From positions 7,074,607 through 7,138,606 of the forward strand of contig SSBO01000012.1 of NCBI GenBank assembly GCA_005281725.1: a stretch of DNA of 64,000 bases. Direction: 5' to 3'. Numbering within the stretch: position 1 is the first letter of the stretch; each line of letters starts with the position of its first letter. Positions 23,014 through 36,500 of the stretch are shown in pieces. This DNA comes from Wuchereria bancrofti. Taxonomy: Eukaryota; Nematoda; Chromadorea; Rhabditida; Onchocercidae. The notes beneath the pieces were generated by a model, which had not been told where the DNA came from, did no database searches, and was given only the letters and a program-made list of their open reading frames with translations. A program made the position numbers and the translations under genes.

Positions 23014-26000
23014 TGCTTTGCAGGCTTAGTTCATTTCCGTCTTGTAACATTAAACTTTTCCTTGATAACACCACGTCAACATTTAAAAACTGACGCCATC
23101 AAACAAAACTGCTTCAAAACAATGCAAGCAAAGTAAACACTACATACAACCACAACCAACAACACAATACTAATTAGCCAAGTTTGACATACTGGCATAT
23201 CAGCCAACCAATAAATCGGGCATATTACTGTGAATGGTCAAAGTTTTAGTAATTCTGGACTCTCTAAAATGAGGGATCAGCGAAGAGTGGCGAATAGTTT
23301 ATACACCATTTGCACCATGCATCTGGCTCTTTTACCCCGACCAATCAGTGACCTTCGCGAACATTGCCTTATGTTTGCACTCGACTCGGTGAAAACTCGG
23401 TTGCAAACGGACAATATCTTGGCCCGTTAAATCATGATTTCTGTTATCTGTGTTTACACGAGCAATGGTGAGAGGAGAGGTGTGGCGGTGTGTATAATTT
23501 TGTGTAGTGGGAGATAAATTCATTGACAAATAATTATTTCTTGTATTCATCGGCATTCTTTTCTTCGTTTATAGCAGGAAGACAAACACAAGCACAGGTT
23601 TCCTATTACATATGGACTCAGATCAAATCCATGATAAAGTCAATTTCAAGCAATCAAAATGTGGTTCGTGTACAGAATTACAGATCTGGCGGTGATGGTT
23701 ATTTCAGAGGACTTGTGATATTTTCTCTGCCATATGTCAAGTTGTTAGTTAGTTAGTTCTATTCAGAATAAACATTGGTAAACCTCTTTCAAGAGGTTTA
23801 CCAATGTTTCTAGCTCTATTGCTACAGCGACGCTACATAATTCTGTATTTAAGGTCATATTTAATTAATATTAAATGAAGGCTGAATAAAATCAGTGACC
23901 ATTTAGATAGAAAATGAATTGATTTCAGGAACTACAGGACAGAAATGAACAAAAACTGATTTAATTTCTTGATTCATTATAATCAAGATCATTTACGTTT
24001 ACGGTGCTGAGTGTTTGAGAATCTTTTGTGAGTTCAAATTCATCTCAGCTATATGAACTGGACAATGAATGATAGTAATACGAAGGGAAAACCAAAAACA
24101 GTGAGAAACCAGAAATATCCACCATTAATTGACTACCAGAAATAAGAGCAAGCCATTATAAGCGAAGGAATACTTTTCAGCATATACAGAAGGAGTGCTA
24201 GGGAAGATGCATCCATTTTCAACTTTGTATTCCCTTGTCAACTTTCACGTATTATAAAATTTCTTGCCTCTGGGAAGAAAACCTTTTCGTTCACCTGTTT
24301 TGTTGGATTATCCTTCATCCCTTGAAATGAACATTGCTCAGGTTGATTATATATGGCAGATTTATTCTTCCTTTTACACTTTTCTCTAGAATTAGACAGT
24401 TGAAAGAACTACAGTTGTAATTGCATATCATCCATTTCAATATCCCTATACTTTTCATTACATCAGTGATGTGTCAAGAAATGCTTAAGGAAAGTGACAA
24501 ACCTTCCAACATTTGCTTTGTTTTTATTTCAGGTAAGATTTCTCAGTACGTTGGTTTTTTACTAAATTCGAAAGCAATATTTTTAAACTCAGCATAGATT
24601 AACTTATTTAGGGATCGACTGCTATTTAATTAAAGTTATTTTTTGATGACTGAATTGCAAATGATGAGGAGCGATTTAGATAAAAGAACTTGTGATTCTT
24701 TATATTTTTCAATCTTACATTTTTATTAATGATAAATGCCACATTACTTGAATCAATGGAGCATTTGTAATTTCTTCATATCAAATTTCAAAGCCATTCA
24801 GAGCTTCCAACCCACCCAAAAATACATGCAAAAAGCATGAGATACATACTTGCCACGGTACAGCTATGCAATAAAGTATACATATTCTGTTTCTGTAAAT
24901 ACGTTTGGGTGAATAAGTATGCCACATAAGTATTGCTACGGATTTGTAAATCGAGGTGACACAGTGCATGTACATAAACGTACGCTTTTCTTTAAAGTGT
25001 ATGTAGTACAATATAATGAGAAGTGTGCTTCTTAAATACCTTATTAGACATACAGATCCTATTGTACTTTTTCCTTCGCTCCCTAAAAGTATTTAGTCAT
25101 TGGATATTGAGCAGATTTATGTGGGGAATTATTTCTTTTAATATTATGATTAATTTTCAAAAGGAAGGAATGAGAAGTGCGCTTTTTAATAATTTTGTAA
25201 TAGTCGTTTTGGGACCCAAAATTCCTGCAAATGCTGACATAAAAAAACTAATATAAAAGCTAAGCAATAACAATATATGTAAACACACAGAGATACAAAC
25301 GTACAGACACCTATATAAAATATTTCACAAAATTTTACTACTATATTTATGGGTCCTTTGAATTTTGTGACACAACTTAAATTCCAATTCATTTCAATTG
25401 TCAAAATTTACGTCCCACTCTTATTAGGCTCTTTCTGCTATATATTCGAAAAAAAAAGGAATGCCACAAATTTATCTCTGAGTAAGTTATAAACTTAAGA
25501 ATTAGCGAGTAGGACACCACAATCGATTTTACATATATTAGTGGCGGAAATTTGTCAATCGTAGAACACTGAGCAATCAAATAAATTCTGCTTTGCTTCT
25601 AAGTTCTGTTTGTAACTTTTGGATCAGTTTTGTAGATTATTTGTTTACAATTTCAAAATTATTTACAGTTCCAGTCCATATGATTGTAAAAATCGGGTAA
25701 CTGCGCTGAACAACTGACTATTTGCTCTATCAACTATCGCATGCTAGTAACGTGAATGACCTCACGCCAAAAGTCTGAAGAATTTTAACCATCGTAACAT
25801 GTCTGGATGTATGAAAAAACTATGAGGACTGTTAAACAACTTGATGTTACTTTTATCTATTTGCTGTTAAGTTCTATTGATCTTGTCTGATGCTTCAGCA
25901 AAAGCAACAAATTTAAAATTGTAAGCAATTCTATAATTTATAGTCCAAAAAAAGTTATGCTGTCATTTGAAGAAAAGTAACAATATTTTTCTTTATATAA

Positions 26001-29000
26001 AATCGAGAATTACCACAAAATTTTTAAAGTCACTGCAACCATGTTATATATTTATTCATGTTTCCCAAAGCTGTTCACATTTACAACAAATATAACATGC
26101 ACGATAATCTGCAGTTTATTGGTAAAATTACAATTTGATCAAACGTTTTAAAAGCTTTCGTTATATATTATATCATTTTTGCCAACTGGACATGAAATGA
26201 TTAGTATGCTTGAAGCGTAATTAAAAGCCAAGAAGTTCATTGTTAGTGCGAAATAATTCTGAAAAGCGAAAACAAACTTTGATTTCGTCCTTTCAATGCT
26301 ATTGACAAGTCATAAGAACATTATTGTATCAATAAAAAGGCCGAAGCCTGCATGAAGTGGTTTATGTATAATTTCTCTACATCCTGTCTCTATAAGTATA
26401 ATGTATTTGTGTGCCTTTCTGTATCGCTATTTTATTGGTACACATCCGTGCCTACAGCGCTCCACCGTCATTATGTTTATAATATGAGCAATAATTTTTA
26501 TTAATATATTTTTATTCTCAGCATTTTGTGCTCTTTTATTTAATAATCTAAATTTTATACCCGCAACAATCAATATTTTGTACACCTTGCTTGTGAAATT
26601 TCCTTCAAGTAGCATAGGTCTCATTTTCTCGAAATTACAATTTCAACTCATTAAAATGAACGCTCTAATAGGAACGTTGGAAAATATTAAATTAATTGGT
26701 GCCTTTTACACGACATAGCCATTACAGTTAATCGAAAAGATTCGATGTGTAACTTCAACTTCTGTGGTGTTTCAGTCACCCCGTTGTAGCTGCAGGTCAA
26801 ATACCTTCTTTGAAAAGAGCGTTAAATTCATTTATTCGAGAGTCACGAGTGCAAATTGTGCTCCTTGATTGTTTCATCACCACCTATGCTAAAAATGCAA
26901 GGTGATGACGTTTTTGTTTTCTATTTCAAGTCGGCATTCATACAGCAATACTAAATTTCTCTCACTAAAGGTGTGTTCTACATATTTCTATGTGAGGTGC
27001 GTGCTCATGTATAAAAGATGAAAGAAAGTTGCCGCTGAAAGCTACTCCTTCAATTTCTTGTTCCCTTTTTCTACCTTCCTTTCATTTTTTTGCGACCTTG
27101 TCGGCCAGTATCTAAAAATAACTCGGATCACACTTTCTTAAACCAAAATCCATTGTTATCGCTTAAGATATTAGTCTCCCCACATCACATTGTTGTTGAT
27201 AAGTATCATTGTCTCTACAGTTAATGGTTGATTTTTAAAGCATGCAGATCTTTTGGTTTTTGACAAAGGATATATTAATAGCATGCTTACACAATTAATA
27301 TATCGGGATGCTGGATGAAGTTGAATATGTTTTAATAGTAATTTTTAAAGGGAGATTCGAATCGAATCCTAAAAAACCTACAAAATCCAATCATCTTCTA
27401 AACCAAGAATGAAATTACTATCGGAAGAAGGTCTAAAATGAATTTGTTCGAGTAAGCTAATTTCAGATTTTTCACGACCGTATTCATTATATGTGAAGAA
27501 ATTTGAAAACGCATCTAAAAGAAATATTTTTTTTTTTAAAAAAATTTTTTTAAAGCTTGACAACCACAGCAAAATGGGGTGTTCTACTTTACTAACCTGT
27601 AATTTTCTACATGAAGATAGGATCACTTTACTGCTCAATTTTCTTGATGAGGGTTTCTGCATTTCAAATGGCAACATTTTGGAAAGGAGTCAGCAAATCG
27701 GAAGACAGAACATTACGCTGTACTTGTGTGTATTGTACCTTAACAAGATTGCCCTCTCGTTGATACGATTGTTAATATGAATGTGTTACTGATGTGATTG
27801 CTACCAACTGCTGCTTAACTAATTTTCTAGGCCTGTCATTATGTCCGCTTGTAATCGATGTGACATAATCATGAATTAGAAGTGAGGTTCGTAACTTCGT
27901 AACTGATAAATATGTATTCATCAAATGATATTCTTAAATCCACTTCATTTTTTAATTATTCTTCAGACCTATAAATACACTTATCTCATTTAGAACTTTT
28001 TAGCTCAATCTTAGTACGATTTTCTGACCTTACTCAATCTATCTTTTTTATCACTCCTCAGGATCTTGAAGCCACACTATCGCATTGGTCATTATCATTT
28101 AATCACTGTTTTGAGTTGTTGAATGCCGAGTTTTTATAAGGGACTACATGAAACAAGGAGAGTGAAAGGGAATAGGAAGACAAGTTTCCACAAAAGAAAA
28201 GCGCTTGACCTTCAAAGAATGATAATGCTACTGAACGAATACCACTGCCAACGCTTGCCTGATCATTTCTGAAACTCATTTGATTTATTGGCTTCTTTTA
28301 CGAGCAATCCATTTTCCAAATAATAAAAACGTTAAAACAGTGGATGATATGCACCTTTCCTGCACTCACCCACCCTTTAGGATATGAAAGCGAATTAATG
28401 GCCATCCACTTATCCATTTCGGTTCCACTGATGTGTTAGACATTGGATTTTTGAGCAATAAAGTATAGTTTGCGGTACATGTATTTTGCCTTCCACCTCG
28501 TCTTCTACTAATCATCGATTGACTGAATGAACCTCGACAACATAATGTGGTAAACGTAAAATGCTGGTCAAATTCAATTTCATAAAAAGTAAACTACTGG
28601 TATATATGTCTCTCTCAAATCTTTCAGTCCTTCATTCGTTTCAGTCTTTCTTGTCCATAAAGTTCTAATCAGAATCATATCACCAACTACAGCTATCACC
28701 AAAAAAAGTACTTCAACTAAAGGTTTTGTGTTCGAACTGGCCGAAACCGAAGTTTACTAAAAGTTTCTACAACCAATAATGATTGAGTTATGCAGATCCT
28801 TTAACTTTGTTTGAAATAAATGGAGATCGTCCGTGTCTTTTTTTACCAAACAAGTCAGAGAAATAAATTTAGCTACTAGCTGTTATGATACAAATTTACA
28901 ATTCAAATCAAGTTTGACGGATTTATATCAGTTTTTATTGCTTTGTTCTCACTTTTTTGGGACAATAATTTTTGCTCGACACTTGTTTCATCAATAATCT

Positions 29001-29677
29001 AGAGGTGGATTTAATAAGGAATTTTACAATTCCAGAGGAGACCAAGTTTCTTTTACCATTTTTCCAGGTACTTAAGAGGATCTATAAATGATTCCCTCAG
29101 TTGAAACCTAATAATCACTCGCGTTGAAATCGTATCTTGCTTGATACTACTGTACGTTCGCAGATATGTAACGACGTTAATGTTATGTTAATTCACCAAA
29201 TGATATATTGTTGCAGTTCTTCCTTTGACTGATTAATTTGATAAGAAACTGTTATTGCATTGAACATGTGAATTATCAGTTCGGTTTTATTTCCATATTT
29301 TTCTTCCTTCTTTCTCTTTATCATTCCGCTTTTATAAATCAAGAGAGTGTTGGCATGCAATTAAGGTTTTCCAATGATGCACGAAATCGAAAGCTTAAAG
29401 CTTTAAATTATTTAACTGATTCAAATCCACTTCCCTTATTAATTTGGTCGTCCTATTATGGCTAGCAGAATATAGTCATCTACTGCAGAATGTAGCATAA
29501 AGAAATGACAGCTGCGTTGTTGCATTGAAATTACAATATGTATCATCAACGCAGTCGGACCGCTGATAGTACTGTTTAAACTAAGATATTTACTTTTCCT
29601 GCTTTTAATGCTTTACACTTAAATTTACTCAAATATTATTGAAGAGAAGTTGCATTTTGATGAGACAAAAAAAAAAT
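23014..29677. other. Gene-poor region upstream of TBC1D22
   Basis: 6.7 kb without a supported exon. Open stretches such as 23230-23430 (+), 25023-25256 (+) and the overlapping pair 27378-27677 (-)/27493-27780 (+) have no family resemblance and no splice-site framework. The 27.5-kb pair straddles an A/T homopolymer run. The only strong structure is the palindrome at 23770-23809. Confidence 0.5.
23770..23809. repeat. Perfect 40-bp palindrome (19-bp arms, 2-nt loop)
   Basis: The arm aaacattggtaaacctctt is followed by tc and then its exact reverse complement, aagaggtttaccaatgttt. It lies about 760 bp upstream of the TBC1D22 start codon. The hairpin would be too short for a standard animal pre-miRNA. 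A transposon remnant, a cruciform or a transcript hairpin are possible. Confidence 0.95.
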
Positions 29678-30516
29678 TGCATTGTAACTACAGCAGAGCA
29701 GTAGTTTTGCATGATTGCAGTTACAGCAAGTGGAAGGATTTCTGTAATTATTTTGCGAGGAAGAGAAGAACAGGAGTGAGATTGGGGATTGGATTTATCA
29801 GTTTAGTAGTAAATTAGCGACCTGATGATCAATTTTGGATTAACTAAATGATCGTCCTGTCACTTCTAACAAGCATAACTAACTGACGATTCGCCTTCAG
29901 TTCGCCGCAAGGGTGTCATCTTAACATTATCCCAGTGTCCATCTGCTAAACTTACTCATTTCAAAATAGTTCGAATACGTGACTTTATAACAGTCTGACA
30001 TCCATCATCAAACCAATTTCACCTGTCTTCCCTTGTGTTTAGCGAAAGTTCAATCGCTGATAAACACGGACTGCAATAAGTGGAAGAGTAATTGCAGCAA
30101 TGATTATGCCAATTATAACGGTAATGATAACAGTGGTTATGATCACAAAACTAGATTAACTAAATGAGCGATTGTCCTGTCACTTCTAATATATAAAACT
30201 ATTCTTGTATCAGTTTACTGCAAAAACAACCCCAGATTTGTTTTGTTTGATTCTTTTAAGTAACTGACCTATTTCTTCTAATAACTTCTTCAGAATATTT
30301 CGCTGATCAATGATGATATTATCCAGTTGTTGTGAAAAAATTCTGATTTGATCAGTGAGTGATGCATAGAAACCACAATGAAGTCGCAGGACTGGGTAGG
30401 ATATTGGTCAATAATGTAAAATGACAGGTGAGAAGCTAAAAAATAATTACAGAAATCCTTCCACTTGCTGTAACTGCAATCATGCAAAACTACTGCTCTG
30501 CTGTAGTTACAATGCA
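29678..30516. mobile_element. Foldback/MITE-like element with 77-bp inverted arms
   Basis: The sequence at 29678-29754, beginning tgcattgtaactacagcaga, returns as its reverse complement at 30440-30516 with no mismatch that I could see. The 839-bp unit has no transposase ORF. Internally it carries a direct repeat (gattaactaaatga...tgtcacttctaa at 29838-29869 and 30154-30189; the second copy has four extra bases) and a diverged arm fragment near 30070-30105 (gcaataagtggaagagtaattgcag). No clear target-site duplication is visible. It is therefore either a non-autonomous DNA element or a local inverted duplication. Confidence 0.7.
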
Positions 30517-33500
30517 AAACATTTCACTGTTACTCCACGAATTGCTTTATTGATTTTACAGAACGTTACTCTAGGTGCAGAAAAGTTGCTAAATACTTAT
30601 CAAGTGCTTTAACAGTGATTGTTGAAAAAATTAGTGTTGAATTCTTGATGATCCCGAAAAATTATACAGAAGGGTAATATAATACATACAATATATGGCG
30701 TAACAAATGCAACATCCATTCTCTTTTAAAAGAAAGAATGAATAGGTGGTTACTTTTTTTTAATGAATGGAATTTTCTACATTTTTATTTTCTATTAATG
30801 CTTTTCTTGCTTAAGATAATGTTTCATTTTCGCTTTAGATGCGGAATAATTTTTTCCTACAAAACCGCTGTAGTAAAAGCTATGTAATTATTTTGATTAG
30901 TACTTTTATTAAAGTTTCCAAAAGCTTCGCAAGTTTTTTTTTTTGGCAAACAACATAAGACAATATCTCTAAACTGATTTGTAGGAAAGCGTATTGTAAA
31001 TAATATAACTTAGATAATTTATGTGCGGTCAGTAAGTGGTAACTGACAGTAATTTAGGAACATATTTTAGCAATCCATAATTTTTTCTCACTGGAAATCA
31101 AAAGTTTTTGTAGGAAAGAGCAGTTTATAGAACAAAAAAGAAAGAGTATTAATTGGATACAGTTGTCATGAATTTTTCAAAATCTTTCGCTGTCTCAGTA
31201 ACTGTTATTAGTCTATGCCTACTTCCTGAATAACATCCTCGAAGTGAGAGTATCTTTTATTTGTTCATGTGCATAGCTTTCCACTGACAAGATGCCAATC
31301 ATTATCAAAGAGTTCAAATCAGAAGCAACAAGTCACTCTCTAACAACCAGCGTCTCATTCATTCCTTCTAATTAAATCGTCCGTCGCATGCAAATGTGCC
31401 ATCATTTTCCTTCCAGGTAAGTCTTGAAGATAAAACAACGTAACAACACTTTACAGAGATTGTGCAGCTATTATAAATCATGAATGGCTATAACATAATA
31501 TAGGAAGTTTCAATTTCACTAATTTAAAAATTAAATTTTACAGTAACTATTTTTTGATTTTTCTTTCAAAAGCAAAATTCCGAGGGATTTTCTGGTTTTG
31601 CTTGAAAATTATTCTTTGTCATAATTCATAATTCTTTGCCATGTATTAATTTTGATTTCAAAATAAACTTTAAAGATCTTAGTTGCAAAACATTGTACAT
31701 TTGTTTTCAAATTGAAATAAAATCGCCAAGTGACCAACAGAAAATGGTCCCCAGCTTGAATGAATCTAATTCATCGATACAATTGGAATCGAAAACAATT
31801 GTCAAAAATGTCTCATCGCATTATTTACCTAAAGAAGCTGTTACACAGGGATTTTAAAATGTTTTACGGGTCAATAGAAAAAAACAATCTAAACCTAGTT
31901 AGTTTGATAAACTTAGGGAATAATTTTTTTAGTAAGATACAAACGAAGTGCTTCCATTATTGCATAAATGGAGTAACTGATTGTAAAGTACATTAGTTTG
32001 TGGATCTCCAGTTGAAAAAACTCTTAATATAAAAGGTTTATGTAATTTTAGAATTTAATCTTTATAATTTAGCATTTGTAGCACTGAGCAGGGAAATGAT
32101 TTAATAAATTTTCAGTAAAATGACGTGCAGCTTCGTGCCAATGTCCATTCTTTGATGTAATTCTTCGGTTTGAAAATATTCTACTTCACTAAACCATTTA
32201 ACTTCCCCTACAGTTCCGTATGGTATAATGTTGTAACCTTTGTGCTACGTCCTTAATGTTATTGATTGGAGATTCATCTCATGATTTCAAATCTTATGTG
32301 CGTTTTCGGTTTCATCTGTATTCAACTTTTTTTCCTCTATTTCTGAACTGATAAATGAATGCACATATTTCTGTGTACAAAGATGGCCAAAAGAGATAGA
32401 GCAATAAGTATAATTGAAAGAGTGGTGGTGAGAAGGAACGGAAGAGTCCACAAAATACCATAATCTCACATCTCATAAAAAGAAACATAAACGTTAAAAA
32501 AGAGTTTTGATGGGACAATTTACGAGCGTTTTTTGTTGATGTAATATCAAAGAGCGGCCGCTACGCTTACAACGATGGCCCCCCTCGTCATAAATGCCTC
32601 TGCCGTTGAATTAGTTGGCAGCAAAATGCAAGATATATCTTCGAACTTTATGACCCCGTCCTCCATAGTCTTGTTCTTCTCCCTATCCTCTTTTACCTGC
32701 ACTGCTCACTGATACTCACGATGATGAAGTAATGATTACTTCTTGTCAAATCGACTAGTTCATATTTGTTTCTTCTTCATTTAAAACCATTTTTCTTATA
32801 AACTTCCCGTGGCTTTATGAACTGCTACGCGCGATACACAAACTTCATTCATCGAATCCAAGAAGGTACCTAGCATAGTTTTTGAAATTTTTCCTGCAAT
32901 CCCACGTTAACGATCAAAACACGTGCATTTGCACTGCCACTTCTGGCAACACATGTCTGAATAGCAAAATATAGTATGGTGCACAAAAATTTTTTTTGAA
33001 CTTGAACAATCCACATTCACTTGTTTTACTTGATAATTCCTGAATTTAACTAGGCATTAAAGCGACTTTCTACAATTACACCCAAAAATTACGAAATGAG
33101 TTTGAAATTAGAAGATTTCATGAAAACAATAATTCTGTTGAAAATTTTGTGAAATTTCTAATGCATGGTAATGAAAGTTCGCGGAAGGTTATCGAAAGAT
33201 GGATATTTGCTATAAATATTGATCACGTTGTTTTCTGATTAGCACTTTTCCACTTTTTCTTCATTGCCCACTTTTGTTTCCTCCTGCTGATTGGAGAATG
33301 ACCTTATTCTTAGTACATGGAAACTTTATTTGTATAGGACAATTAGTGAGCTTGACTACTTTCATTTATGTTAGACATCAATCTACTTCTCTTTTGCCAG
33401 TTTTCCTTTCTATATCCTTTCCCGGAAATAGCATTTTTCTTTTTTCTTTTTATAGAAAATCTATGCCGAATTTTCGAACACACAAGAAAGCAAACAGTGT

Positions 33501-36500
33501 AGTAGCAGAATGTAATCATTACTTATTTAACAAAAATTTCCGAGTAATCTTCATTTTTGAACAAATGCAATCCCACTTTTAAAACCCACATTTCCAAAAC
33601 ATACCAGTTTTTGAGAATTTAAATTCCATTTCTGAGCATAAAAGTAGTTAATAGCATACTTGCATCATGATATTAGTGCACTCCTGCCCACCCTCTCTTT
33701 CTTCACTTTTGATTTTCTCGATTTTAAATAAAATTTCATCAGCTTAATTTTCTGAAAGATTTGAATTTTTAGAATTCATGTATATTCAAGCTAATTTAAA
33801 GAACAAAATGCTATGATATGAATTTTATTGAAAGCATTAAATATGCATGGGTCTATAGGCAATGACGCAGTGTCATTGAATAGCGTGCCTGGTTTCTTGT
33901 AACTTCAAGCTCAACCCATAAAATTTAATTATCTATTATTGTGTATTGAAAAAGTGGTGCAATCAAATATCTACTTATGGTACTTATGATAAGAAGCTAT
34001 TGAAAGGAATGGTAAAAGGTGTTGAAAAGCTCTTAGAAGCCGAATAGAAATTAAGGATCCTCTTTCGCTGTGAAAGCAGTCTGAAGATAACAAGAAGTGC
34101 TAGCATGGATTATTCTTATCCTTTTGCGTCTTTCTACCTCAGAGAAATGCTCCAAACAACGTGCTCAAGCATTCCTTCTTCAAGTTCTTTGCATATGTTA
34201 ACTCAGCGTATACCTTTCTTCACTATTCTAAGATGAATATTTAGTCTAATTTTGTGCAAATTTGGTTAGGATTGAAAGATTTGATATAGACCAAATTTCT
34301 TTTAAGGAAGCTTATTCCACATTTACCGTTCTTCTTGATTATGCTATTGTATTAGTTAATCTTTTGCTCTTTCATGGATAATTAAAATGAGAATGATTAA
34401 ACTATTTAAATCAAAATACTGAATGTGTTGTTCCTTAGGACAGTATCCCCAAGTAGCTAAGTTAAGATTGAAGCCTTGCTTTCAAATTCCGATTGACAGC
34501 ATTCCCTAGCCGTCTTCAAATTCACATTATAGCTTCTTTTCAGTTCTTTAAACATTTTTCAGTAAAGAGTAAATCAGCATCCAAGAAATAAAATACAGTA
34601 CTTAATGAAGGTTTATTTAATATATTTTATCAGCATTGTGAGGCATAATACATCGTCCATAAGAATTATTACATTAAAATATTTTCTATCAAAAACTTTT
34701 TAATGGAAAAAGCATCTCACAATTTAATTCAAAACGATCCATAAAATTATCATAAGTGCTTCTGCAAAATTTTGAGATTTAATGAAAAAGAAGAATTTAT
34801 TACCTTTTTTGATTCTAAATGACCAATAAGTAACAGAGAGTTACTTAAGTTCAAATTCTGAATTACTCTCTTCCCCTTTTTCTGCCCTTTCACTTTACAT
34901 TTCCGCGACAATTTAAATAGTCTTTTCTGAAACAGCGTAGACATTAGCTTATCCGGAATAGCTAATCGCCTTACAAACTCAGTTTTTGGAAAAGCCGCTG
35001 TTCGGCTTAGCCATCATAATAGCACTATGCTTAGCCGTTTCTACTTCAATCCTTTATTACACTTCCCTGAATTAATCCCTGCCAATCATCTGCAAATAAC
35101 ACATTTATCATCGCCACTCCACATCACTATAATCACTCATTTTCTTCCATCTGCGATGTCCACCATTGTGCAACATTATCTACACGTCTTTACGACTTGT
35201 AGCATGCATTATTTTTGAACTTTGTGTTAGTTACCGATCCAGATGACATTTGTCAATTCAATGATCTTTACTTTTTCTTGCACCGCTTCTCCCATTCTAT
35301 TTCTGTACACTGTTTACTTCCAAAAACAGATAATCTACAGTTGTAAATGCTCCTCGGCCGAAAATTTCGGAAAACTTTTCGAAATATATCAGAATATATC
35401 TGAAACAGCACTAGACGCCGATGACCTGCGAAATTTGTGACCGTTTGTTAAATACCCAACATTTTTGTTAGTTTGCTTGGAATAATGGAAGACAAAAAAG
35501 AATAAGCTCACAAAATCTCATGCCCTGATGTTCTAAGCAATGAAACGTATTTCAACATTTTCTCAACAGGCTGTTTGGTTATCAATTTTATCATTGTTAT
35601 CCAACGTAATCCAGAAATAACTTTTTCATCTCACAACTGTCACTTCTATTTCTCGCATTATTCCATGCGATTGTTTCACACAAATCTTCCAATTGTGTTC
35701 AAGAGTTCTCAGAACCTCGAAAAAAAAAAAGCACCGCTGTCCATGCCTTAGTCAGCTGGAATGACAGATTGATGACATAATTCAAAAAGGTCATTATAAA
35801 ATCATTTACATCAGAAAAAAAAATTGTTTGATGGGAAAATAAAAGTGAACAAATTGCTGAAAAACATAAAACTGAAAGGTTCTATATTTATGTGAATGTG
35901 ATTCATATTACAGTGTATATATATTATATTAATAATGGTCAAAATTGTTATGAGAGAGAAGGAGAGCAAACTTTGATAATAATGAAATAAGGATGCAATA
36001 CATATAAGAAAGAGGGAGGAACAGGAGTGAAGAAGAATTGAGCATCTTGAGGACATTAAAAAAGAGATGTAGTACAAGAGAATGTATTTGCATATGATTG
36101 ATGACCAGTGCTTATCATGACTATTTTGATGATGATCGATGAGACTCGTTATCACTATAATTGCATTCATAAAATAGTTGCTATGCCTTCTTCAGTGTCT
36201 ATACCACATGCGTTATTTTTACAAGTAAACTTTTTCAACTCTTTCACATCCCTCTCAATGAATCATTTAGTTACATTAAGTCGACACCAGATTCAGGTTG
36301 TTGGGAAAGTGAAATAAACTATCTTAAATTTTTACTTTTTGAAAAGTTTTTATATTTGGAGGAAATTCCATAATCATAGTGTGTTTTTGTCAGTTAGCAG
36401 TATTTGAGCGAGCTAAAAATGGCCTTGCATCGCTTTTATAAAAAAGGCTACAACTCGGTTCTTAGTAAAGGAATAATGATCTTTTTTTTTTTTCCTTGCA

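Noticed and set aside
27378..27780. ORFs on both strands at the same place
   Set aside because: They overlap in opposite directions across an A/T homopolymer, and neither has motifs or splice context.
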